DNA of 64,000 nucleotides from an uncultured Gemmiger sp. (GCA_944388145.1 CALXHQ010000002.1:1-64000), one strand, 5' to 3'. Counted from the first letter of the stretch, positions 42,236-51,502 are shown. The notes: a model not told the origin generated them from the sequence alone. Made by a program: numbers and translations.

Positions 42236-43717
42236 ATGGCTCATGAAGGAACCAAACTGAATGCCGCCCGCGCGTTTGAGTGCAGCGCGGCGGAAAAAAT
42301 CTCTGCCGGCGATCGGCCAAGCTTTCACCTGACGCCGCTGACCGGCTGGATGAATGACCCCAACGGATTTTGCTGGTACAACGGCTGCTATCATCTGTTC
42401 TACCAGTACTATCCCTACGACACGGTGTGGGGCCCCATGCACTGGGGCCACGCCACCAGCACGGACCTGCTGCACTGGCAGTATCAGCCCTGCACCCTGG
42501 CGCCGGACACCATCCCCGACGGGATGGGCTGCTTTTCCGGCAGTTCGCTGCCCCTGCCGGACGGCCGCCTGCTTTTGATGTACACCGGCGTGACCGCAGA
42601 TCCGCAGGGCGGCAAGAATCTGCAGGTCCAGTGTGTGGCCTCGGGTGACGGCATCGACTTTGTCAAGGAGGAAAACAACCCTGTCATCCCCCGCACCTTG
42701 CTGCCGGAGGGGTACAGCGCGGTGGATTTTCGCGACCCGAAGATCTGGTACGAGGGCGGCAGCTATTACTGTGCCGTTGCCAGCCGCCACACTGAGAACC
42801 TGGGCTCCGTGCTGCTGTTTGAAAGCCTGGACGCCCTGCACTGGAAGTTTGTGACCGTGCTGGATTCCAGCCGCGGCCAGTTGGGCAGAATGTGGGAATG
42901 CCCCGACTTTTTTGCTCTGGGCAATACCCAGGTGCTGCTGGTCAGCCCCCAGGAGGTGCAGGCCACCGCCGACGGCGAGTTTCACTGCGGCGACAATACC
43001 GCTGCGCTGCTGGGCAGCTACGACCGCACCACCCATGTGTTCACCCGCCGCAGTGTGCAGGCGGTGGACCAGGGGCTGGACTTTTACGCACCGCAGACCA
43101 CCCTGGCCCCGGACGGCCGGCGAATCCTGGTGGGCTGGATGCAAAGCTGGGCCACCACCCCCACTGCGCCGCGCCGCCACACCTGGTTTGGCCGGATGTC
43201 TCTGCCCCGGGAGCTGGCTGTGCACAACGGCCGCCTGTGCCAGCAGCCGGTGCGGGAGATCGAAACGCTGTGGGCCGACGAGATCCGCCTGGAGGGCGTG
43301 ACGGTGGCAGCCCCCACCGGGCTGCCCGGCATCGGCGGGCGCAGCCTGGACCTGACGGTGACGGTGGATGTTGCCGCCAGCCCCGACTGCCGCTGCTTTG
43401 CCCTGCGCTTTGCCGAAGGCGGCGGGCGGTTTGTGGAGGTCCGCTGTGACCTGGCAAAGGGCAGCCTGACCTTTGACCGCAGCTGCGGCGGCTGCCGGCG
43501 GGATATCCCCCATATCCGCACCCTCCCGGCCGTCCCCCGGGAGGGCCGGCTGACTTTGCGCCTGATCCTGGACCTCGACTGTGCCGAGCTGTTCCTGAAC
43601 GGCGGCGAGCGGACAGTTTCCGCCCTGCTGGAGGCGCCGGCACAGGCGGCAGGCATCTCGTTCCGGGCTGAGGGAGGCCCTGTCCGGCTGACCGTGGTAC
43701 AGCATACCCTGCGGTGA
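42236..43717 (+). CDS. GH32 sucrose-6-phosphate hydrolase / beta-fructosidase
   Basis: A 493-residue cytosolic enzyme (no signal peptide) cleaving sucrose, sucrose-6-phosphate or fructo-oligosaccharides. It has a five-bladed propeller with nucleophile Asp41 in WMNDPNG, FRDPK (residues 165-169) and acid/base Glu221 in WECPDFF. The C-terminal beta-sandwich spans about 355-493. The lack of a PTS or permease nearby means I cannot tell the phosphorylated from the free substrate. It is monocistronic between a LacI-type operator and a strong terminator. Confidence 0.92.
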   Translation: MAHEGTKLNAARAFECSAAEKISAGDRPSFHLTPLTGWMNDPNGFCWYNGCYHLFYQYYPYDTVWGPMHWGHATSTDLLHWQYQPCTLAPDTIPDGMGCFSGSSLPLPDGRLLLMYTGVTADPQGGKNLQVQCVASGDGIDFVKEENNPVIPRTLLPEGYSAVDFRDPKIWYEGGSYYCAVASRHTENLGSVLLFESLDALHWKFVTVLDSSRGQLGRMWECPDFFALGNTQVLLVSPQEVQATADGEFHCGDNTAALLGSYDRTTHVFTRRSVQAVDQGLDFYAPQTTLAPDGRRILVGWMQSWATTPTAPRRHTWFGRMSLPRELAVHNGRLCQQPVREIETLWADEIRLEGVTVAAPTGLPGIGGRSLDLTVTVDVAASPDCRCFALRFAEGGGRFVEVRCDLAKGSLTFDRSCGGCRRDIPHIRTLPAVPREGRLTLRLILDLDCAELFLNGGERTVSALLEAPAQAAGISFRAEGGPVRLTVVQHTLR

Positions 43718-43864
43718 TTGCCCCTGCGCTCTTTCTGTGATGCCTGCGGTGTGTCGCCTGGCGCGCTGACAGCCGCCTGACGCCGCCGGCGTTCCGCGGC
43801 GATTTCCCCGCCGTACCGGTTTTTCCTTTGGCAGACCGACTGCACTGTCGGGGGTACCGTAAGC

Positions 43865-43918
43865 AAGGCCTCCCCGCCCGGAAATCCGGGCGGGGAGGCC
43901 TTCTGTTTTTTCTTTTTA
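43865..43918 (+). terminator. Intrinsic terminator of the GH32 gene
   Basis: A perfect 18-bp stem, AAGGCCTCCCCGCCCGGA with its complement, followed by CTGTTTTTTCTTTTT. Confidence 0.93.
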
Positions 43919-44104
43919 GGTTTGGGAATTTGCGGACTCTGTTTTATGGTTCGCGTGGCAGAGCCCCGCGCCGGGGCAGCCGGAGCACCCACCGCCGCAG
44001 CTGCAGCCGCCGCCCTTGTGGTGGACGCGGTTGTAAATGCCCTTGCCGATGATGTACGCCACGGCGCCAAAGATCAGCACAGCGATCAGGATGGTAGCAA
44101 ACAT
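43916..44104 (-). CDS. FeoB-associated Cys-rich membrane protein
   Basis: 62 residues. One membrane helix (about 2-22) is followed by a His/Gly/Cys tail with Cys at 34, 36, 40, 43 and 49. This is the small protein regularly encoded after feoB in Firmicutes (annotated as FeoB-associated Cys-rich protein). It may help metal handling at FeoB, as FeoC does elsewhere; this is inference. RBS AAAGGAG precedes ATG 44104. It is the last gene of the feo operon. Confidence 0.9.
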   Translation of the reverse strand: MFATILIAVLIFGAVAYIIGKGIYNRVHHKGGGCSCGGGCSGCPGAGLCHANHKTESANSQT

Positions 44105-44140
44105 AACGGGACTCCTTTCTTTGGGGACGATTTTCGCCCT

Positions 44141-46330
44141 TTACTTGGCGGCAGCCGCCATGCGGCTGGCCTTCAGGCTGCCCCCCTCCTGGTCCTCATA
44201 GGGGTTCTTGCGGAACAGCAGGTAAAGCAGGCCAATCAGGATGACAAGCGCCGCGACGGTGCCCGGGCCGAAGCTGACCTCGCCGGTGATCAGGCCGCCG
44301 AACTGGTAGACCATCAGCGACACGCAGTAGGCAAACACGCACATATACCCGATGGCGAAGGCGGTCCACTTGGGGTTGTTCATCTCCCGCTTGATGGCGC
44401 CCATGGCCGCAAAGCAGGGGGCGCACAGCAGGTTGAAGATCATGAAACTGTAGGCCGTCAGGGCGGTAAAGTGTGCCGGAATCATGCCCCAGATCTCATC
44501 GCCGTTCTCCGAGAGTTCGCCAAGATAGCCGAACAGCTGGCCGAAGGTGGCAACAACATTTTCCTTGGCGATCAAGCCGGTGACGGTGGCAACCGTGGCC
44601 TGCCAGTTGCCGAAGCCCAGCGGGGCGAAGATAAAGCTGACCGCGCCGCCGATGGAGGCCAGCAGGCTGGTGTTGTTATCCTCGACCATGCCGAAGGTGC
44701 CGTCGGTGAAGCCGAAGCCCTGCAGGAACCACAGCACAACGGTGGAGGCCAGGATCACCGTGCCGGCCCGCTTGATGAAGGACCAGCCGCGCTCCCAGGT
44801 GGCGCGCAGCACGTTGCCCCAGGCGGGGATGTGGTAGGCGGGCAGCTCCATGACGAAGGGGGCCGGGTCGCCGGCGAACAGCTTGGTCTTTTTCAGCATG
44901 ATGCCGGAGACGATGATGGCCGCCACGCCGATAAAGTAGGCGGAGACTGCCACCAGCGTGCTGCCGCCGAAGATGGCGCCGGCAAACAGGCCGATAATCG
45001 GCATTTTGGCGCCGCAGGGGATGAAGCAGGTGGTCATAATGGTCATCTTGCGGTCGCGGTCATTCTCAATGGTGCGGGAGGCCATGACGCCGGGTACGCC
45101 GCAGCCGGTGCCCACCAGCATGGGAATGAAGCTCTTGCCGGACAGGCCGAACTTGCGGAAGATGCGGTCCATGATGAAGGCGATGCGGGCCATATAGCCC
45201 ACGTCCTCCAGGATGGACAGCAGGAAGAACAGCACCAGCATCTGGGGCACAAAGCCCAGCACCGCGCCCACACCGGCCACGATGCCGTCATTGATCAGAC
45301 TGAGCAGCCAGTCGGCACAGCCGATGGAGGTCAAAAAGCCCTCCACCGCCGGGGGGACGATCTCGGTGAACAGGACGTCGTTGGTCCAGTCGGTGGCCAT
45401 GGTGCCGATGGAGATGGGGGTGCCGCCCATGGCGATGGCGTAGACCGCCGCCATGACCAGCACAAAGATGGGCAGCGCCGCAACGCGGTTGGTCACCACC
45501 CGGTCGATCTTGTCGGAGGTGGTCAGCGAATGGACGGCCCGCTTTTTGACCACCGCCTTCTGCACCACGCCGGCGATGTAGGCATAGCGCTGGTTGGTGA
45601 TGATGCTCTCGGCGTCGTCGTCCAGTTCCTTCTCGCAGTCGGCGATATGCTGGTCGATGTGCCGGGCCAGGTCGGCGGGCAGGGCCAGCTGGGCCTGCAC
45701 CTTCTCGTCCCGCTCAAACAGCTTGATGGCGTACCAGCGCAGCAGGCCCGGGTCCACCTTGTCCGAGATAGACTCCTCAATGTGAGCGATGGCATGCTCG
45801 ACGCTGCCGGTAAAGACGTGGGGCAGCTCGGCGGTGCGGGGCTTTCCGGCCAGCTTGACAGCAGCCTCGGCGGCCTCGATGCAGCCCTCGCCTTTCAGGG
45901 CGCTGATGGTGTGCACCTCGCAGCCCAGGGCGGCGCCCAGCTTTTTCACGTCGATGCGGTCGCCGTTTTTGCGCACCAGGTCAATCATGTTGACCGCCAT
46001 CACCACCGGGATGCCCAGCTCGATCAGCTGGGTGGTCAGGTAGAGGTTGCGCTCGACGTTGGTGCCGTCGATGATGTTCAGGATGACGTCCGGCTTCTCG
46101 GTGACCAGATAGCTGCGGGCCACCACCTCCTCCAGCGTGTAGGGGGACAGCGAGTAGATGCCGGGCAGGTCCTGGATGATAACATCATCGTGGCCCTTCA
46201 GGCGGCCCTCCTTTTTCTCCACGGTGACGCCCGGCCAGTTGCCCACATACTGGTTGGCGCCGGTCAGGTGGTTGAACAGTGTCGTCTTGCCGCAGTTGGG
46301 GTTGCCGGCAAGCGCAATTTTGATTGGCAT
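44141..46330 (-). CDS. feoB: Ferrous iron transporter FeoB
   Basis: A 729-residue membrane GTPase importing Fe2+. The N-terminal G domain has GNPNCGKTT (9-17), DLPGIYSLSPYTLEE (switch II region) and NMIDL (G4). A helical GDI-like region follows (about 170-265), then two Gate domains with GTGCGVPG and CFIPCGAKMPI, where conserved Cys line the pore. Length is normal. ATG 46330 follows GGAGG by 8 bases. It is preceded by two feoA genes. Confidence 0.97.
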   Translation of the reverse strand: MPIKIALAGNPNCGKTTLFNHLTGANQYVGNWPGVTVEKKEGRLKGHDDVIIQDLPGIYSLSPYTLEEVVARSYLVTEKPDVILNIIDGTNVERNLYLTTQLIELGIPVVMAVNMIDLVRKNGDRIDVKKLGAALGCEVHTISALKGEGCIEAAEAAVKLAGKPRTAELPHVFTGSVEHAIAHIEESISDKVDPGLLRWYAIKLFERDEKVQAQLALPADLARHIDQHIADCEKELDDDAESIITNQRYAYIAGVVQKAVVKKRAVHSLTTSDKIDRVVTNRVAALPIFVLVMAAVYAIAMGGTPISIGTMATDWTNDVLFTEIVPPAVEGFLTSIGCADWLLSLINDGIVAGVGAVLGFVPQMLVLFFLLSILEDVGYMARIAFIMDRIFRKFGLSGKSFIPMLVGTGCGVPGVMASRTIENDRDRKMTIMTTCFIPCGAKMPIIGLFAGAIFGGSTLVAVSAYFIGVAAIIVSGIMLKKTKLFAGDPAPFVMELPAYHIPAWGNVLRATWERGWSFIKRAGTVILASTVVLWFLQGFGFTDGTFGMVEDNNTSLLASIGGAVSFIFAPLGFGNWQATVATVTGLIAKENVVATFGQLFGYLGELSENGDEIWGMIPAHFTALTAYSFMIFNLLCAPCFAAMGAIKREMNNPKWTAFAIGYMCVFAYCVSLMVYQFGGLITGEVSFGPGTVAALVILIGLLYLLFRKNPYEDQEGGSLKASRMAAAAK

Positions 46331-46399
46331 GATAGATTCCTCCGTAATACACAAATCGTTGGCGAAAACGCGGCGGGAGACAACACCCCTTCCCCGCCC

Positions 46400-46621
46400 T
46401 CAGGCCAGCTCGATCATCTCTGCATCGGCCTTGCGGACCGAAAGCTCATAGCCGCGTACGGTCAGCTCCATGGGGTCGCCCAGGGGCGCCACCTTCTGGA
46501 CCTTGAGCGTTGTGCCCTTGGTGATGCCCATGTCCATGATGCGCCGCTTGACCGGGCCCTCGCCATGCAGGCGCGCGACGGTGACCACCTCGCCCACCTT
46601 GGCATCCTTGAGTGTTTTCAT
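46400..46621 (-). CDS. feoA: FeoA-domain protein 2
   Basis: A 73-residue SH3-like protein: KVGEVVTVARLHGEG, then RRIMDMGITKGTTLKV, then GDPMELTVRGYELSVRKADAEMI. FeoA is a cytosolic accessory that binds FeoB. RBS GGAGGAGG precedes ATG 46621. It is the second of two tandem feoA genes. Confidence 0.93.
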   Translation of the reverse strand: MKTLKDAKVGEVVTVARLHGEGPVKRRIMDMGITKGTTLKVQKVAPLGDPMELTVRGYELSVRKADAEMIELA

Positions 46622-46643
46622 CTTGCTTGCCTCCTCCTGTTTG

Positions 46644-46856
46644 TCAGATCATCACACGGTTGGCCATCTGCCGGTCCAGCGCCACGCGGCTGTCCTTGAC
46701 CTGCAAGATCAGGCTGCCGCCCAGCGCGTTAACCACCGTGACCTGGCTGTCCACCACAAAGCCCATCTCCGCCAGGTGCTGGCGGACCTCGTCCTTGCCC
46801 GTGATTTTGCGAATGGTTACGGTTTCGCCCGGTTTTGCCATGGATAACGGCATCAT
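46644..46856 (-). CDS. feoA: FeoA-domain protein 1
   Basis: A 70-residue SH3-like protein: KPGETVTIRKITGKDEVRQHLAEMGFVVDSQVTVV, then a shortened end DSRVALDRQMANRVMI. It diverges from the second feoA, so this is not a recent duplication. ATG 46856 follows AAGGAGG by 8 bases; ATG 46853 is adjacent. It is the first gene of the feo operon, directly after the boxed promoter. Confidence 0.92.
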   Translation of the reverse strand: MMPLSMAKPGETVTIRKITGKDEVRQHLAEMGFVVDSQVTVVNALGGSLILQVKDSRVALDRQMANRVMI

Positions 46857-46940
46857 GCGGGGCGCCTCCTTTCCCGTATGGCGCCCGGCCACCCGCTGCG
46901 GCGGGCCGGGCCTGTGTAGAAATAATTCGGTTCGCCTTGA

Positions 46941-47002
46941 AGTTTACCATTGCTAATGTTGGTTGTCAATAGCTAACATGCATTTTAGTTAGTTTTGGCT
47001 AA
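46941..47002 (-). promoter_or_regulatory. feo operon promoter with three iron-type boxes
   Basis: Minus strand TTGACA (46964-46969), 17 bases, TAAACT (46941-46946). Read on the plus strand, TTAGTTTTGGCTAA (46989-47002) is a full TTAG-N6-CTAA box. TTGTCAATAGCTAA (46963-46976) and TTTACCATTGCTAA (46943-46956) match at all but two positions and cover the -35 and -10. The layout fits repression by a DtxR/IdeR-type Fe2+ regulator. Confidence 0.75.
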
Positions 47003-47137
47003 TTTATAGGATGTACGGTTGTTAGGCGCTTCAAATTTCGTTAAAGTTGCGCATGGCAAACCACATTTGTTTTGCCGTTTTCCCCTCTTTCAGGGGGCAA
47101 ATAACCCCACCGGGGGCTTTTTTCTGCCCGGCTTTTT

Positions 47138-47146
47138 TGCTATACT
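47138..47146 (+). promoter_or_regulatory. Extended -10 promoter of the nickel/peptide importer
   Basis: TGCTATACT (TG-N-TATACT). The -35 is T-rich and weak. It gives a leader of about 170 bases before ATG 47322. Confidence 0.55.
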
Positions 47147-47321
47147 TATTCATCATAAAGTGGGCATGCCCCGGCTGCTGAAGCGCCGGGTCCGGCAGCA
47201 GCTCCGGCATGGCGCCCTCTGTCCTGATGGAATGTTTGCAGACCGAAGTCTGTTCCGCGTACCGCGATGACGCGCGCACAGGCTTCGCTTTTTTTGTATG
47301 CCCGCCGGAGGGGAGATTTTT

Positions 47322-48293
47322 ATGCGAAAACGGGTTCTTTTTCCCCGGACAGCCCGGGTTGTACTGCGGCGGCTGGCGCTGATGATCCCGCTGCTGCTGG
47401 CCATCACACTGTTGTCCTTTGGGATGATGCGGCTGGCCGGCAGCGATGTGGTGCTGCAGCGGATGGAGAGCACCGGCACTGTGCTCAGCCAGCAGGCACT
47501 GGATGACGCCCGGGCCCAGCTGGGGCTGGACCGCCCTTTCTGGCAGCAGTATCTGCACTGGCTGTGCGGTGTGCTGCGGGGGGATATGGGGGTCAGCTAT
47601 GTTTCCGGGCAGGAGGTGTTCTCCGCCATTGTGCAGCGGCTGCCTGCCACACTGCTGCTGGCTTCTCTGGCTGTGGCCATGACGGTGGTTATCGCTCTGC
47701 CGCTGGGTATTCTGGCAGCGGTGTGTCGGGGCAGGGCCATCGACTGGCTGCTGCGGGCGGCCAGCTTTGTGGGCGGCAGCCTGCCCAACTTTTTTGTGGC
47801 GCTGGTGCTGATGTACCTGTTTGCCATCCGACTGCGGCTGCTGCCGGTGATTTCCACCGGGGTCAACCTGACCAGCGCGCTGCTGCCGGCGCTGACATTG
47901 GCCATTGCCATGTCGGCCCGGTACCTGCGTCAGGTACGGGCCGCCGTGCTGGAGGAGCTGGCCCGCCCCTATGTGGCGGGGGCGTTGGCCCGCGGGGTAC
48001 CTTTCTGCCGGGTGCTGTGGGGCAGTGTGCTGCGCTCGGCCTTGGGAACGCTGCTGACGCTGCTGGCGCTGTCCATCGGCAGCCTGCTGGGCGGCACCGC
48101 CATTGTGGAGTCCATCTTTTTGTGGGACGGGGTGGGCAAACTGGCTGTGGACGCCATCCAGATGCGGGACTACCCCATTATCCAGGCCTATGTGATGTGG
48201 ATGGCCATCCTGTACAGCGTGCTGAACCTGGTCACCGACCTGGTCAGCCCGCTGCTGGACCCACGCCTGCGCGCCGGGGAGGCCCCCGCGTGA
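47322..48293 (+). CDS. ABC importer permease (NikB/DppB type)
   Basis: A 323-residue inner-membrane channel subunit with six helices. The N-terminal helix has LLLAITLLSFGMMRLAGSD. LGLDRPFWQQYLHWLCGVLRGDMG is the typical family loop, and an EAA-like loop follows (RAAVLEELARPYVAGALARGV). GGEIF-ATG: GGAGGGGAG lies 8 bases before ATG 47322. It is the first gene of a five-gene ABC importer operon (two permeases, binding protein, two ATPases). Confidence 0.92.
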   Translation: MRKRVLFPRTARVVLRRLALMIPLLLAITLLSFGMMRLAGSDVVLQRMESTGTVLSQQALDDARAQLGLDRPFWQQYLHWLCGVLRGDMGVSYVSGQEVFSAIVQRLPATLLLASLAVAMTVVIALPLGILAAVCRGRAIDWLLRAASFVGGSLPNFFVALVLMYLFAIRLRLLPVISTGVNLTSALLPALTLAIAMSARYLRQVRAAVLEELARPYVAGALARGVPFCRVLWGSVLRSALGTLLTLLALSIGSLLGGTAIVESIFLWDGVGKLAVDAIQMRDYPIIQAYVMWMAILYSVLNLVTDLVSPLLDPRLRAGEAPA

Positions 48294-49120
48294 GCCGCCG
48301 GGCGTGCCGTGTCCGCCTGCGGCTGGGCGTTCTGCTGGTGCTGACCGCACTGTTGTTGCTGGCAGTGGTGTTTGCCCGGCAGATTTGCCCCTTCGATCCC
48401 TACGCCCACGACTACGCCGCCGCACTGCTGCCGCCCTGTCCGGCGCATCCCCTGGGCACCGACCAGTTTGGCCGGGATATGCTGGCCCGGGTTTTGGTGG
48501 GGGGCCAGACCAGCATCTTTTCCGCGCTGGGTCTGGTGGGCGTTCTGACCCTCACCGGCACTGCGGCGGGGTTGGTCTGCGGCTGGGCAGGCGGCCTGTG
48601 GGACACCTTGCTGATGCGCCTGGCTGATCTGTGTCTGGCCTTTCCCGGGCTGGTGGCAGCACTGGGCATTGCAGCGCTGGCCAACGGAGGCAGCGCCGGC
48701 GCAGTGCTGGCACTGGCGGTGATCGGCTGGCCCAAATATGCCCGGCTGGTGCGCAGCCACACCTTGACCCTGCGGGACAGTGATTTTGTGGCCGCCGCCA
48801 AGCTGGCAGGGGAATCCCCCGCCTTTGTTGTGGTGCGGCATATCCTGCCCAATCTGGCCGGGCCGGTGCTGGTGACCGCCGCGCTGGACGTGGGCACCAG
48901 CATGATGGAACTGGCTGGGCTGTCCTTTCTTGGCCTGGGGGCACAGTCCCCCGCCGCCGAGTGGGGCAGCATGATGAGCGGCAGCCGCAGTATGCTGCAG
49001 CTGTATCCCTGGGTGTTGCTGGCACCGGGCCTGGCCATCTTTCTCACCACAGCGCTGTTCAATCTGCTGGGGGATGCCGTGCGGGATGTTCTGGCCCCGG
49101 AGCAGAACACCGCCGGCTGA
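48290..49120 (+). CDS. ABC importer permease (NikC/DppC type)
   Basis: A 276-residue partner permease. It starts with GTG 48290, which overlaps the previous stop (GTGA), and has GGGGAGG 7 bases upstream. TM1 is at about 12-30, then a short loop leads directly to LGTDQFGRDML (about 55). The EAA loop is AAKLAGESPAFVVVRHILPN. It is of ordinary length, which makes it a useful internal comparison for the oversized permease at 54719-56539. Confidence 0.92.
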   Translation: MSRRACRVRLRLGVLLVLTALLLLAVVFARQICPFDPYAHDYAAALLPPCPAHPLGTDQFGRDMLARVLVGGQTSIFSALGLVGVLTLTGTAAGLVCGWAGGLWDTLLMRLADLCLAFPGLVAALGIAALANGGSAGAVLALAVIGWPKYARLVRSHTLTLRDSDFVAAAKLAGESPAFVVVRHILPNLAGPVLVTAALDVGTSMMELAGLSFLGLGAQSPAAEWGSMMSGSRSMLQLYPWVLLAPGLAIFLTTALFNLLGDAVRDVLAPEQNTAG

Positions 49121-49147
49121 CCCCGGCCCCATAAGGGACAGGAATCT

Positions 49148-50680
49148 ATGAAACGGATCATTTCTCTATTCTGCCTGCTGCTGGCCTGCTGCCTGCTGGC
49201 CGGGTGTGCCGCCCGGGCAGCTGCACGCCGGCCGGGCACCTTTGCGCTGGGGGACCCCTCCTTCAGCGCGGAACATGAGATCAACGGCATCGACCCTCAT
49301 AACGCCTACTCGGGCTGGGCCTGTATCCGCTACGGTATTGGCGAGACACTGTTTCGCTACTCCGACCGGATGGAAGTGCAGCCCTGGCTGGCCTCCGGCT
49401 ATGAGCGGCTGGACAGCAATACCTGGCGCATCACCCTGCGGGACGGCGTCCGTTTTACCAGCGGCCGGATGCTGGACGGCGCCGCGGTGAAGGAGTGCCT
49501 GGAGCATCTGATCCGGGTGCATGACCGGGCCCGCGCCGATCTGAAGATTGCCGGCATCCAGGCCGATGGTCAGACAGTAACCATCACCACCGCAGAGCCA
49601 AATCCGGCGCTGCTCAACAATCTCAGCGATCCCTATGGCTGCATCATCGACCTGCAGGCCACCACAGCGGACGGTCTGGTGGCGGGCACCGGCCCCTACC
49701 GTGCGGTGGAAATGCTGCCCGGCCAGCGGCTGGAACTGGAACCCAATCGGGACTACTGGGACGGCACACCCCAGATGGAGCACATCACAGTGCGTACCAT
49801 CTCAGACGGTGACACGCTGACCATGGCGCTGCAGGCCGGTGAGATTGATGCCGCCTATGGCCTGCCCTTCCTCAGCCTGCCCATATTTCAAAACGGGGGG
49901 TACACCATCAGCAGCGCCGCTACCAGCCGGGTGCTGTTTGTTGCCATGAACTTTTCCAGCCCGGTCCTGCAGCAGCAGGAGGTACGCCGGGCCGTCGCCA
50001 TGGGCATCGACAAGCAGAGCTTCGCCCAGGTGCTGCTGGGCGGCAACGGACAGGCAGCGGCGGGTCCCTTTCCCGCCGGGTTTGCCTTTGGCGGCGGCGT
50101 TGCGGCGCCGGAGTATGACCCGCAGGCCGCCTGTGCGCTGCTGGAGCAGGCCGGCTGGGTGGACACCGACGGCGATGGCATTCGGGAAAAGGACGGCCAG
50201 CAGTTAACTCTCCGTTGGCTGACCTATCCCAGCCGCCAGGAGCTGCCCCTTCTGGCCGAATCCGCCCAGGCAACGCTGCGGCAGATCGGCATAGAGGTGT
50301 CGGTGCTGTCCACCGCCAGCCACACCAGTCTCCGTGCCGACCCGGAGGCCTGGGATATGTACGCCAGCGCGCTGGTCACCGCCCCCACCGGGGACCCCGC
50401 CTACTTTTTTTCCAGCTGCTGCCTGGATGGCTCTTCCGCCAACCACGGCGGTTATCACAGCGATGCGCTGGAAGCGCTGGCCGGGGAGCTGGCCGCCACC
50501 TTTGACACCGGCCGCCGCAACCGGCTGGCGGTGCAGATGCAGCAGCAGATCCTGGACGACGATGCCTACATCTTTTGCGCCCACCTGGAGATGAATCTGG
50601 TGGCCCGGGCGGGGGTAACGGGGCTGACTGCCCATCCCTGCGATTATTACGAGATCACAGCGGCATTGCAGGTGGAGTGA
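49148..50680 (+). CDS. ABC importer substrate-binding lipoprotein (family 5, NikA/DppA type)
   Basis: A 510-residue lipoprotein with lipobox LLAGC (Cys20). Family 5 solute-binding features are NGIDPHNAYSGW, GETLFRYSD, LRDGVRFTSGRMLDGAAVKECLEHLI, GTGPY and the late GYHSDALEAL. The GIDPHN..GW start and KECLEHLI resemble proteins annotated as nickel-binding, but peptides or metallophores are equally possible. It sits mid-operon, between permeases and ATPases. Confidence 0.88.
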   Translation: MKRIISLFCLLLACCLLAGCAARAAARRPGTFALGDPSFSAEHEINGIDPHNAYSGWACIRYGIGETLFRYSDRMEVQPWLASGYERLDSNTWRITLRDGVRFTSGRMLDGAAVKECLEHLIRVHDRARADLKIAGIQADGQTVTITTAEPNPALLNNLSDPYGCIIDLQATTADGLVAGTGPYRAVEMLPGQRLELEPNRDYWDGTPQMEHITVRTISDGDTLTMALQAGEIDAAYGLPFLSLPIFQNGGYTISSAATSRVLFVAMNFSSPVLQQQEVRRAVAMGIDKQSFAQVLLGGNGQAAAGPFPAGFAFGGGVAAPEYDPQAACALLEQAGWVDTDGDGIREKDGQQLTLRWLTYPSRQELPLLAESAQATLRQIGIEVSVLSTASHTSLRADPEAWDMYASALVTAPTGDPAYFFSSCCLDGSSANHGGYHSDALEALAGELAATFDTGRRNRLAVQMQQQILDDDAYIFCAHLEMNLVARAGVTGLTAHPCDYYEITAALQVE

Positions 50681-50689
50681 GGAGAGCCT

Positions 50690-51502
50690 ATGGAACCACT
50701 TTTGCAGTATGATGGGGTGACGGTACGCTACGGCGGCCGCCCGGTGGTGCAGAATGTGAGCTTTGCCCTGGCCCCCGGCCAGCTGCTGGCCATAGTGGGG
50801 GAATCGGGCAGCGGCAAAAGCACGCTGCTGCGGGCCGCCATGGGGTTGTTGGGCCCGGGCGGGCAAGCCAGCGGCAGCATCCGGTTTTCCGGCCGGGAGC
50901 TGGTGGGGCTGCCGTCCCGGGCCATGCAGCGGCTGCGGGGCGGCGGGATCGGCATGGTGTTTCAGGATGCGGGTGCGTCGCTGTGTCCGGTGCGGACCAT
51001 CGGCAGCCAAGTGTATGAGTGCCTTTCCGCCCGGGAGCGCCTGACCCGCCGGGAGGCCTGCCGCCGGGCGCTGGAGCTGTTTGCCCGGCTGGACCTGCCG
51101 GACGGCTCCCGCCTGTGGCGCAGCTATCCCTTTGAGCTGTCCGGCGGGATGCAGCAGCGGGTCAGCATTGCCATGGCGCTGCTACTGCGCCCGGCAGTCC
51201 TGCTGGCCGACGAGCCCACCAGCGCGCTGGACACCCTGGCCCGCCGGCAGGTGGTGGGCGAGCTGCAGCGGCTGCGCACACTGACCGAAACAGCGCTGGT
51301 GGTGGTAACCCACGACATCGGCACTGCGGCGGCGTTGGCCGACCACATACTGGTTCTGCACCGCGGCCGCGTGGCGGAGCAGGGCCCGGCCGCCCCCCTG
51401 CTGCGCCACCCCGACAGCGAAATCACCCGCCGGCTGCTGGCCGCCGTACCGCGGCTGCACCGGCCCGTTCCCGAGGTAAAACCATGTCCAACCGATTGCT
51501 GA
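50690..51502 (+). CDS. ABC importer ATPase (NikD/OppD type)
   Basis: A 270-residue ATPase. Walker A is GESGSGKST, the Q loop is VFQDAGASL, the signature is LSGGMQQRV, Walker B is VLLADEPTSAL, and the switch His is in VTHD. Its end overlaps the next ATPase by 19 bases, so they are coupled. There is no C-terminal oligo_HPY Cys domain, unlike OppD at 53716-54711. Confidence 0.93.
   Translation: MEPLLQYDGVTVRYGGRPVVQNVSFALAPGQLLAIVGESGSGKSTLLRAAMGLLGPGGQASGSIRFSGRELVGLPSRAMQRLRGGGIGMVFQDAGASLCPVRTIGSQVYECLSARERLTRREACRRALELFARLDLPDGSRLWRSYPFELSGGMQQRVSIAMALLLRPAVLLADEPTSALDTLARRQVVGELQRLRTLTETALVVVTHDIGTAAALADHILVLHRGRVAEQGPAAPLLRHPDSEITRRLLAAVPRLHRPVPEVKPCPTDC

Larger units (their letters stand above)
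46857..47321. other. Divergent intergenic region between feoA and the nickel/peptide importer
   Basis: 465 bases with no gene. The left part holds the feo promoter and iron-type boxes. The middle (47090-47127) has a CCCC-ACC-GGGG hairpin followed by TTTTTT. The right part is the roughly 170-base leader of the importer with a T7 run at 47287-47293 shortly before the RBS. No known riboswitch was recognised. Confidence 0.55.

Noticed and set aside
43922-46699. A 925-codon open frame on the plus strand
   Set aside because: It is antisense to feoA-feoB. The product is His/Gly/Asp-rich with no domain.
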